From the NCBI RefSeq assembly GCF_004210375.1, contig NC_134827.1, forward strand, positions 100,239,285 to 100,303,284: 64,000 nucleotides of DNA, given 5' to 3'. Shown here piece by piece: positions 36,882 through 64,000 of this stretch. The DNA comes from Tachypleus tridentatus (Eukaryota; Arthropoda; Merostomata; Xiphosura; Limulidae). The position numbers and the translations under genes were made by a program. Position 1 is the stretch's first letter; each line of letters opens with the position of its first letter. Under the pieces are notes generated by a model. That model was not told where the DNA came from and did no database searches. It was given only the letters and a program-made list of their open reading frames with translations.

Positions 36882-39800
36882 GTCAAAGGATATATATATA
36901 TATTGTACTGTAGTTGAAGAGAATTCAAAGTACATTGATTTTAATATATACATCAGATAGAATGTAATATTTAGTATAAATTGATGACCAAGCTAGGAAT
37001 ATTGGTCAATTTCTGTTCAATATTTATTGTAAACCTATTTCTTAATCACTTACAAGGATAAGAAACTTGCATTTTAGACATTATAGGAACTGACTAGAAA
37101 TTCTCTCATATTTTTATGTTTTCTTCTGGAGTTCACTAACCATTTTTTTTATCAAGTGATAAAGGATGGGAAACACTGAAGAAGTTTGTTATAAAACGTT
37201 TTAAGACACTTCATTCTGCTGTATAGAATTTTCTGAATCACAGAGTGTTTTAATCTTCTCTGTTTAAGCTTTTGTTTGTTGTGATTTTAAAAATACGAAG
37301 CAAAGCTTGGGGGTTTTGTGAAAAAAACTTACCTTTTATTCTCTGTTTAGGTGGTGTTTCTAATATACAATGCATTTATAATATATTTTTAGATTTACTT
37401 GAATGTCCATAACTGTTTTATCTACCCATTGTTGCATTCTAAGGTTTACAATAATTTTAACAGAATGTGTTTAGTCAAGCTCATACAGTGTACATAGGTT
37501 AGATGGGTACAATATCCCACCAGTATTGATAACTGTGCATTAAAGGGGTCACACTGTGTTATTATTACACATCCTTGTTAATCTTGGAGTTTGTTGTATT
37601 TTAGAAATTTAGAGTTACCATATGGTTATTTTTACTGAAATAATTTAATTTTTACACAAGATACCATGTTGTTCTTTCTAAAATAAAGTGTGAAAAACTT
37701 GTTCGTTGTTTAACTTGAAAAACTTATTTTAGTACCGTAAAATTTTGCCATATTGAATACTAATATCAATTGATGAAGTGATTCTTCAAGAAATGTGGAA
37801 TGTTGCTGATTCTTGAGGCTTGAAAGGATAACCAGTAGTGAACAATTTTGTGTATATATATACTCTTAGAAAATACACGTTTCATGGTGCACCTCACAAA
37901 ATAAACTAAATCTAACATTATAATGTTACATACTGTTTAAAACAGCTATTTTTTATATTTTATGTAAAATTGAAATGTGTTATAAAAAAATTGGTTGTAC
38001 AAACGTGGTTCAATGTAGGTATAGCTCTTTACCAACTTGTATTTTAATTTTCAGGTTTCTTGAAGTAAACAAGATAAATGTAAATAAAACTACTCTGTTT
38101 TAAAATAACGTGAGCCTTAGTCTTGAAAGATCAATTAAGAAGCTTCTTAGGTTCCAAAAGCTATTGAATATAACCTAACACATATTTTTCTTCATTAGTT
38201 GTTACGTAGGGGAATTATATAAATGTGATTTTCTCTCTTCTGAAGAAGACGTAATTTTTTAGCACATTGACAAAATGACACACAGCTTATGACAGGTTAA
38301 TAATTTTGAAAGCTGTTTTTGATGGTATTTATATGGATACTTTGAACAGTATGATAATCTGAGAGAGTTTTATATTAAAATATAAGACACTTAAGGTTTC
38401 AAGAGAGTCAAAATATCTTTGTAACTGTGAATGTACAAACTGTCCAAGCAATTCATGAAATTGTATCCAGAACTTAAGTAGTTTACAACATGACATCAAA
38501 TAACTACTTTATAAATACAGTGAGTGCAAGTAGGGATAACCTAGCTAAGTATAGTAATACGGAAAGATGCTATGAATGTCTTGAAATAAGGTCAAGTATA
38601 CTAATACTGAGTTACAGTTTAAAACAGTTTATCCACACTTCAGAAAATCACTGTTAATATGTCATCTGAGCCAAAGAAGAGGTAAATTTTTTAAGTAACT
38701 TGATTATCTTATTTTGATTTTTTTGTTTCAGTATTTTGTGTAGTGTTACTGTAGCTAGCTGGGTTACCTATATATTAGCCCTCCTTTTTTTTTTATTAGC
38801 CATATTTTTATGTGATAGCAATACTATATATGAGGTACACGTATGACCAATTGTATTTATTAATTGTCAGAACTTCTACCAGTCTGCTGTCAAATCTAAT
38901 TAAGTACCTAAATAGTGCATAGATTAGTTGTGTGTGTGTATATGTATCTATATAATAGACAGACAAACAAATAATAGAATTCTTTTCAGTGTAAGAATGA
39001 AATAACTGGAACCCGAGACAAAATAGTTCTGTGAAAGAATTCGAGAGATAATATTCGTCGTTGATTTTGTTACTTCTCTGGAAAAATTCAATAGCTTAGA
39101 TACAAATATTTTTGAAGTATTGGAATTTTCTTTTATTCTGCAAACGTATATAGTGGTTTAAGCTGCTTTCTATGTACACAAAGCATTAATTTTGGTCGGC
39201 AAAATAGCCATCTATAATATTCATGTATTTTAAAGGTAATTTTAAATGGGAAATTATGTACACCATTCTGTTTTATTACAATCCTTGCTGTTAAGTTGTT
39301 CAGAACAAATATTTTACTGAATTTACCTTTTATAAAGCTGTGTTTGGGTAAATATTTAATATGCATAATGTGATGTGTAAATATATGGGTAACAAATACA
39401 GTGGTGTATAAATGTTTTATAGCTTTGGATTTAGTGTGAGAAAAACGTTGAAAACATAATATAAATCATACAGAGCACTAGCACCTGAATTATGTCTTAT
39501 TAGTTGTATGTTATAGTATACTTTCTTTCAGACCGAAACTTTTTCAAAATGTTTGTACATTTCTAATATAAACTTTATCTCATTTGCTTTATTACTACAT
39601 CTGTGTTCGTTTTACTTAAGTTCATATTTTGTTATTTTATATCAGAATGTTTTCATTTTATTTTGAAAAAAAAAAGGGTAAACAGTAGATATGACAGTTA
39701 TCTTGCGTTTAAAATACAGAGTGTGGATTAATTTGTTTTTTACCCTGCAATTTGTACCAGCAACGTCTGTATTGCAAGGTTTTCTTTTATAGTTGAATTT

Positions 39801-40506
39801 ATCAGTTTAAGTGTTAATGTTGTGTTTTATTTATTAAAAATTCATTTTGATAAATTTTATTGTAACGAGTGACCCAGCAGTGTAAATTTTGTTTGATATC
39901 TTCCGTTTGTACTTGAAATTTCTTTTATGTAAAACAATATAAGATGGCAGTTCTGATTAAAATAAATTTAAATTTAAAACTAGTGGCCTATTTTTTACTT
40001 TATTAACACAAAACCTGAATATGAACTGGAATTGCCTAGTTAATGTCTCCTAATCACTGGTCAAAACAGAGCTATACATAATTTTTTTTTATCATTACGT
40101 CACCAAAACGTCAGGAGAAAATAATTCTAATTCGTTGTCTCAATTGTAAGTTATGTATACACTTAACATTTATAGCCAGCTTACGTGAATTTAGGTAACA
40201 CAATATAGATGGTATTACTCAGTGAAGTAAAGAGTTGAACAGTTCAGTATAAAATGAAGAAACACGTTAGATTTTTGTACATATTAGACTTATTTTAAAG
40301 AAAATTTTAAAACACAAAAAATGATAATAAATAAACCAAAGCTAATTTAAGGTCACAAATGGCGAAACAGGAATTATGCATAAATATTTCATTTAATACA
40401 CGAGATACAAATATACTTGGTACATCTACATACAACACTCGCTGAGCTTTGCACCTACGTGAAGACTAGGTGACGCAAGGTACCATTTTATTAAAATTAC
40501 AGATGT
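36882..40506. other. AT-rich intergenic DNA
   Basis: No gene, RNA or repeat family recognised in 3.6 kb. Scattered AATAAA motifs are expected at this base composition. Confidence 0.4.
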
Positions 40507-40712
40507 GTATGGGTATTAGAACGTTAATTAAAGTACAGAATTCGTTTCGACCTTCCTAGGTCATCTTCAGGGTAGTATCTTTCTTAAACTGAAGGTGGCC
40601 TAAGAATGTCAAAACGTTGTTCTGTACTTTATTTTGATTAAAGTTTTAATACCTACACCAGCCGTCTTCAGAATAAATTTTTATTTCAAGTGGGCTTTTC
40701 GCCATCATGAAA
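40507..40712. mobile_element. Inverted pair of Penelope-like termini
   Basis: The left arm (40507-40570, reverse orientation) and right arm (40589-40659, forward) are diverged inverted copies separated by 18 bases. The right arm continues to 40712 with CCAGCCGTCTTCAG and TTTCAAGTGGGCTTTTCG, matching 20308-20345. The left arm, read in reverse, keeps CTGAAGA, a GACCT/AGGTC stem and GAAACG. The right arm has lost these (CTGAAGG and CAAAACG). Confidence 0.65.
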
Positions 40713-40856
40713 GATATGTGTACGTTGAACACAAAAATGGGCTTTAGGAAACATAAAATTACCAACTTATCCAGCATTGCCTACGAATCTGCAATAAACG
40801 AAAAAAAAATCTGTGTTATGTATATTTTCGAATATTTTGTTACTTGTAGTCTGGAC

Positions 40857-43416
40857 CAGGGACGGCCAGATCGTGTTTGGAAATCAACTTTTTTTTTATC
40901 GCAAATTTGGCAATCAGCAACTGCACTGCCTCATGTCATCGCTGATGTCGCGCGCTTCATTACTGCCACAGACTCCGCCTATTTTGTAGCGTCAGTCTAG
41001 TTTGTTATCGAGTGTGCGTTGTTTTGCATGCGCTTGCACACATATTTTTATTTTGCAACTTTCAAGTTTTTAAATATATTTTGTTTTTAATCCCATAACG
41101 TGGATAATTCGAAAACAAAAGAATCTAGATGATAGTGAACACTCAGAAAAATTGATTCTGGTATTACTAACGAAAAGAGAATGGCGCGTGACTGGAAAAA
41201 CGTGAAACGAAAATTTAACAAAAGTTGGGTGTTGAAAGTTGCAGTGATTGTGTAACAAAGGTTTTATGAGTAATAAAATATATAACCTTAAGCAACACTT
41301 TAACAATTTTCACAAAGAATTGGATGTAAAATTTCCAGTTGGTAGCAAAAATCGTATGAATGAAATTAACCGTCTGAAAGCACAACTAGTAAAAGAAATA
41401 TTGATTGTGGTCATTGAAACTCTGTTGGAAAATTATGATTAAAAAATAAAAGATAATATTCTTCAAAAGGTAAATAGTTTGCAATTAAGTCGAAGAACAA
41501 TTGTCCACAGAATACTAGAATTAGCGAAAGACATAGAAAATCAGTTGCTTGAACATCTAAAAGACTGTTTGTATTTTTCTTTAGCACTAGATGAGTCAAC
41601 AGATGTTAGTAACATTACACAGTTGATTTTTTGGGTTCGATATGTAACTTACATTTATTCCCTTGACAGATTTTCAAGTGAGGAAAGAAATGTTTGGCCT
41701 TTGTGGATTAAGAGATCGAACATGTGGAAAAACATATTTGAAAAATTTCTTGAAATGTCAAAAAATTCAATTTGTATTTTAAAAACAGGTTGCTGTCACA
41801 ACAGACGGTGCTCCCGCCATCACTTGGGCGAAATTAGGATTTGTTTCTCTTTTGAAGTAGTATTTAATTGAAAATAATGTGAAGTCTATGCTGCCATCTT
41901 TCCATTGTATTTTGCATCAGGAAAATGTACGTGCTCAGATGTCTAAAAGTGATGAATTAAAAAATTTAATGGACATTGTTGTAAAAATTGTGAATTATAT
42001 TAGAAGTGGAAGCTCTCTCATTCATCAACAATTTGTTGAGTCTTTGAAGAAAAGCAATGATTATACTTTTGATGATTTTATTTTGCAAACGTAAGATGGT
42101 TAAGCTGAGGAAGAGTCTTGGAATTATTTACTTTCTTATTTCCTCAAATAAAAGAGTATCTTGTTGAAAAAGGTAACATTAAAAATTTCCCTGAAATTGA
42201 AACTTTGTCATGGCAGTGTGATTTGTATTTTCTGTGCGACATGATGACTGACTTGAATAATTCGAATACCAAGCTTCAGAGAAGAGGTAAAATGATAACA
42301 CTGCACAACAAAGTTTTTGCTTCTGGAACACTGTTGGGTGTTCCTTGTAGATCTTTGGCTGCTGATCACGAAAATCACATCCAAATTTGCCCATCACGTA
42401 CCGTTTCAACGAAATTTTCAGTTTCGCCAGGACATTGCTACAATGAAAAAACGATATCAGGACAACTGGAATCCGTCAATGCTTGCTGACTACTGTTGGA
42501 CACTGCAACATGATGCACCGAACATTGAATACAAACGAAAATCAGGAGCGAAACACTTTTAATTACGTTGAACTTAATAGCGTATTAGAAACGTAAACGC
42601 AATTAAATGCGTTATTGCCGGTAAACAGTTAACTGTCTCTTTCTCAGAGTTCCTGCGTGATGAAACAAAACCAAAACTATATTTCTGCATACCCACCAGG
42701 TACCTGTCACAATCAGCAAAAACTTTTCAAAAAAATTGTTGTGCAGTGTACGCGAGCAATCACAGTCTATTCATGAATTTCAATTAAGGCTGAATCTTCT
42801 TGCGGAACAATTACAAAACAATTATTTGACACACTTTGCAAAGTTGAATAGTTTTCTAGAAAATAATAAGGACTATGATTACTCTGATGCTAAAGATGAC
42901 CTCTAAGTAACCTCGATCAAAACTCTATCTCAAAAATTTGAAATTGATATTTGAATTTTTGCACGCTCCATTTCAATTTGACTTAGGAACTTTCAGTTAG
43001 GAAATTACATCTTTTTTACCCTGCTTACCCTGCAAAGTGTAGAACACTATTCTGAAAAATGAGAGTCTTCCAAATATAAAGATAGCAATTTCAAAATTAT
43101 TTTCCATGTTTGGATCCACATAGGTGTGTGAGTCAACATTTTTCACGCTAGATTTTCTCAAGTTTAGATATAGATTTTGGCTTACTGACATACATTTAGA
43201 AGCAGAGCTAAGATGCTTATTGAGCATGGATATTAAGCTACGTTTCTCGAAACATGTTGATGAAAACCTCCATCAATTTTCACATTGAAGGTTAATTGCA
43301 ATGCAATTATTTTGATTAAACTAGCATCTTTCAACTATTTTTTTTAATAGTGTGGCCAACGTCGTTTTTATTAGCCACATTTGTGGTTACTATGAAAAAT
43401 AAGTTGCCCATCCCTA
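40857..43416 (+). mobile_element. hAT DNA transposon, complete in length but inactive
   Basis: Left end CAGGGACGGCCAGATC and right end complement TAGGGATGGGCAACTT are hAT-like inverted termini. They are flanked by GTCTGGAC (40849-40856) and GTCTAGAC (43417-43424), an 8-bp target duplication differing at one base and resembling the nTCTAGAn preference of this superfamily. The 2,560-bp body carries a broken transposase. Confidence 0.85.
41100..42906 (+). pseudogene. hAT transposase (Charlie/GTF2IRD2-like), broken
   Basis: Readable pieces in order: a basic N-terminus (LDDSEHSEKLI, ARDWKNVKRKFN), a finger-like CNKGFMSNKIYNLKQHFNNF, then LSRRTIVHRILELAKDIENQ and LYFSLALDESTDVSNITQL (catalytic-core region with the DEST motif). 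After that come LPSFHCILHQENVRAQ and the end DYDYSDAKDDL, with TAA at 42904-42906. DESTDxS and CxxHQE are typical of hAT transposases of the kind that gave rise to the GTF2IRD2 and ZBED-related proteins. The frame is interrupted repeatedly (for example at 41439, 41870, 42092 and near 42490), so no protein can be made. The element does not overlap either host gene. Confidence 0.82.
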
Positions 43417-43424
43417 GTCTAGAC

Positions 43425-43529
43425 TTTGTCTAAGTCTGGTAGAGGCCGAAAAATCGCCCAGATACTAAAAGTTTTAACGCAATTACAGTGATTCACTGCT
43501 CTTCTTATGCTACCTGAACTACTTTCAAA
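43425..43529. other. Spacer between hAT element and SINE
   Basis: Nothing recognised. Confidence 0.4.
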
Positions 43530-43652
43530 GTTTCCAGTTGTTTAGAGGTGAGTCTTAAGACTTATAATGCTAAAAAACGGGTTTCAATACCCTTTGGGCA
43601 CAGCACAGATAGTTCATTGTATGGCTTTGCGCTTATCAACGAGCAAATAAAC
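43530..43652 (+). repeat. SINE (family B)
   Basis: AGTCTTAAGACTTATAATGC, CGGGTTTCAATACCC (B-box-like) and GCACAGATAGTTCATTGTAT, then GGCTTTGCGC. The same blocks appear in reverse at 44160 and 6600. Confidence 0.6.
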
Positions 43653-43936
43653 GGTCTTCATTGTCAATATCTGAACTCTTTTTGAGACATAATATATTTC
43701 CGAAACGAAAAACGGGTGTCAGTACAAAATTATGCTTTTAAACATTACAAAACTGTTTGTCTTTTAGTATAAGGGTAATTATTTCAGTTTAGCTTTTAAA
43801 GGAAAACGAAAGTACATTTGATAGTTCAAATAACCAGTAGATGCCACTTTTAAGTCACATGCTAAAATTTATAAAAAAATAACATTTTACATAAAACGAA
43901 GGGTAATTACAAAGGATAGAAGTAAAATCGAATAAA
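43653..43936. other. Presumed promoter side of the PHYHD1-type gene
   Basis: About 280 AT-rich bases before the first coding exon. No TATA box or other element at a convincing position. Confidence 0.3.
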
Positions 43937-61315
<17,379 letters not shown>

Positions 61316-62633
61316 ACAAAACTAAGTTACAGGCTTTACATCGTTTATCAAGGTCATAAAAGTACAATAATGTACTGTACCTCAGATATAAGAATGCTGG
61401 TTTTCTCTATACCTCTTATTATGTAGTAATATAAACATTATTACATTATATTTTTGGTTAAAACTTCTTATACAGTATCATTTATTTCTATAAAAGTTAT
61501 ATTCAGCATTTAAATATTAGTCAAGCAAGTATGTTCTTGAAGGTGGGTATCAATGTGGAAGAACTAATGTTGTTAGTTATTATTTCACACTTTTTATTAT
61601 TATTATTGTTAAAGTACAAATGATATTCCATGATATAATGTGAAATATTGTTAACTATTGTTTTATATCCAACATGTACGTGCCATATTGTTAATTGCTT
61701 TACATCCTGCATGTTGGATATGCTACACCAAAGCATTCCTTCTATTGTGCATTTATCGTTTTTCAGTCTTTATAAAAATTGGTTTATATTGTTGTTCTTT
61801 GTACCTGAAGTAAGAGAAGTTTACAAATTTTGTTTTAACACATTTAATAAAGAAAAAAATTCAGTAATGTATGGCTGATATTAGAAAAATATCTTGATTT
61901 TTGTTTCAAGTTCCTTTAACCGTGATAGTATCAACAATTTAAATATGCAAATATATAAACATATTTTTAAAATTTTTGTACTTTTCAAAATCTACCCAGT
62001 AGATAGATAGAATCACTCTAGTTTTTGTTTGTCAATTCTCTCTTTAGTAAGAGCAGCATTATATAATCGTCAAATTTATTATCAGTATTTTTGTATATTC
62101 TTCAGTTACAGATATGAAGATTTAAACAGTTTGTCATTGTGAAATTCTGATGTAAATTAGAAATGTTGATTAGAACATGTTCACATCAGTGCCTTTAATT
62201 TTTATATTATTTAGTGATGTACTCAAACTGAGAAAAAACAATGGCAAATGTTTATTTTTGTATTAGACGTGTTTGGTCTGTTTACAGTAAACATATATTC
62301 TTTTTACAGTAGTTCATTTATTCCTTACAGAAAAATATATTTACCTGGTAAATACTGTTGTAATATTGTTATATTCTTATATATAATAAACAGTAAAAAC
62401 TCAGCATTTTCTTGTTTTTATTTAGTTTTAGTTTTATTATCTCATTTCAGAATAAATCATGCTTGCTTCCATCTGTAACAACTTATAACTGTTAGACTTG
62501 TACATAAACTGCAAAACTGAATTTAGATGAACTCTCGCATGGTTCTAATAAACCTCCATATCAATTTTTGTGAAAATCTGTTCATACCCTGCGAGATAAT
62601 TACAATACACACACACACATATATATATATAAA
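61316..62633 (+). other. Presumed 3' UTR and flank of PHYHD1
   Basis: The first AATAAA well placed after the stop is at 61846-61851, about 530 bases downstream. A (CA)n(TA)n run lies at 62607-62631, directly before the mariner. Confidence 0.4.
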
Positions 62634-62634
62634 A

Positions 62635-63522
62635 GGTTGTCCAGAAATAAATGATTCAAAGTTTGTCGCTTACAAGGTGTCTTAATTTTCTGCCATTTCA
62701 ACTCTACTCAGAATAAGTTTTGCAACCTCCAAAGCAGCATGGACAAGAAGGACTTTGTCTGATTTTCCTTTACGACTTCAAACTTGGACGAAAAGCTACC
62801 GAAACTACGTGGAACATCAAACAGGCATTCAGCCATGGATCTGTTACAGAACGTACAGGTTTCAACATGGAGATTAAAATCTTGAAAACATCAAAGGTCA
62901 TGGAAGGAGGCCATTTTTAGATGAAAACACATTAGGGGAAACAGTTGAAACAGACCCTTGCACAACAGTATGTTGGTTTGCAAAAAAACTAAACACAAGT
63001 AAATTAAGCATTGCTAACCACCTTAGTGCAATTGGAAAGACGAAAAAGTTGGATAAGTGGCTTCCACATGAGTTGACTGAAGATCAACAAAATCGGTGTT
63101 ATGAGACCTGTCAATGATGACACTCCAAAAAATTGAACGAATTGGGAATCAAGGTTCTGTCTCATCCAACTTATTCTCCAGACCTTTCCCCTACAGATTT
63201 TTGTTTTTTCAAGCACTTTGACAACTTTTTGAACAATAAACGCTTCCAAAACCAGCACTGCAGAAGAAGCTTTCAAGGAGTCAATTGACCATAAGAAACT
63301 CTGATTTCTACAGCAGATGTATAAACAGTATCGTTACACGTTGGCAAAAGTGTGTTGAAGCAAATGGTGCTTACTTTGATTGAAGCTTGTTTTACAACAC
63401 TGGTTTATACTTTTCCAAACTTCACATTTCAAAAACGACATTTATTTTTGGAGAAACTAATACACACACACTTAATACTTATTTTAAAAAATTAAACATG
63501 TAATTTTTAATTCTGGACAAAT
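62635..63522 (+). mobile_element. Mariner element, internally deleted
   Basis: TTGTCCAGAAATAAATG at the left and the complement of AATTTTTAATTCTGGACAA at the right (ending 63520) form imperfect inverted ends. The body of about 890 bases is shorter than the usual 1.3 kb of the family, in keeping with a missing middle of the transposase. Confidence 0.75.
62739..63383 (+). pseudogene. Mariner transposase, truncated and frameshifted
   Basis: The ATG at 62739 begins MDKKDFV (frame disturbed soon after), then FLYDFKLGRKATETTWNIKQ, DENTLGETVETDP and SIANHLSAIGKTKKLDKWLP (DNA-binding half). NRCYETC is followed at once by KLNELGIKVLSHPTYSPDLS and PTDFCFFKHFDNFL (second catalytic Asp region) and finally SIVTRWQKCVEANGAYFD with TGA at 63381-63383. 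The segment that should hold the first catalytic Asp is missing and frames shift several times, so it is dead. Closest type by inspection: mariner with a D34D active site. Confidence 0.8.
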
Positions 63523-64000
63523 GATAGATTATTTAGAAAGTAGAAATTATTTAATCAGCCTGAAAGAAGATCCGCTATTTTGGAGAAACGATCGCCTTTT
63601 TGTTTCCATCCGAATAAAGATGTTTTCACTTTATTTCACACATTAGATCCTATATGTTTATATTTCAGCCAATAACAGCGTTAGACTCTTCCATAATATC
63701 ATATCTTGATCGAATCTTCTATTTGACGGATTTTTGCGATATAGCGCTTAAGTTAATTCCGTTTACCTGAATATAGATATGCGGTGTACTTGCAGTGCCA
63801 GCAATTAATGGCATTGGTATCAAGTAATAAAATTTTGGTGTATAGAGCCACAGGCGTACTCATTACAGCAAAGATCCAAGGCTCGCCTTTGAGCTCTGGA
63901 AGTGGAATCAATTTAACGCATTATTCTGCTTTTCCTGAAAGAAATTTTCATATAATAAAGTTTTTCAGCTTTCGTAGTAATTCGTTTTTGTTAAAATTTT
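63523..64000. other. Right flank, nothing recognised
   Basis: No gene, RNA or repeat recognised up to the window end. Confidence 0.4.

Overview
The window is animal nuclear DNA: AT-rich, with GT-AG introns, tRNA-derived SINEs, several classes of decayed transposon, minisatellites and a 500-base run of N. The dominant SINE, which has tRNA A and B boxes and a tail ending near GTAGCTTTG, looks like one I remember from horseshoe crab genomes. A chelicerate such as Limulus or Tachypleus is therefore my best guess, from memory and not from a search.

Two intron-containing host genes can be assembled on the + strand. (1) 20500-30037 is a nine-exon membrane E3 ubiquitin ligase gene with a complete RING-CH (C4HC3) finger. 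All phases join into a 409-residue frame, which is open at its 5' end. Its four N-terminal membrane segments resemble the second half of the plant TOM1/THH1 and animal GPR137 seven-helix domain. (2) 43937-61315 is an eleven-exon gene for a phytanoyl-CoA dioxygenase domain protein of the PHYHD1 type. It is complete at 286 residues with all iron and 2-oxoglutarate ligands.

The rest is mostly repeats. 1-13.5 kb holds a 58-bp array (3.4-3.7 kb), an approximately 65-bp minisatellite (4.6-5.6 kb) and a striking 84-bp satellite of 55 near-identical units (7.9-12.5 kb). 13.6-20.5 kb holds a possible first exon, the assembly gap and a decayed Penelope-like element with a hammerhead-like 3' end. 31.5-36.0 kb is a broken I/Jockey-type LINE with an ORF1 tail, endonuclease, reverse transcriptase and RNase H. 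Its 3' UTR also occurs alone inside the RING-CH gene. 40.5-40.7 kb is an inverted pair of Penelope-like ends. 40.86-43.42 kb is a dead hAT element delimited by inverted ends and an 8-bp target duplication. 62.6-63.5 kb is an internally deleted mariner. SINE copies are scattered throughout, several inside introns.

The two host genes show no evident functional link. No prokaryotic, viral or CRISPR system is present.
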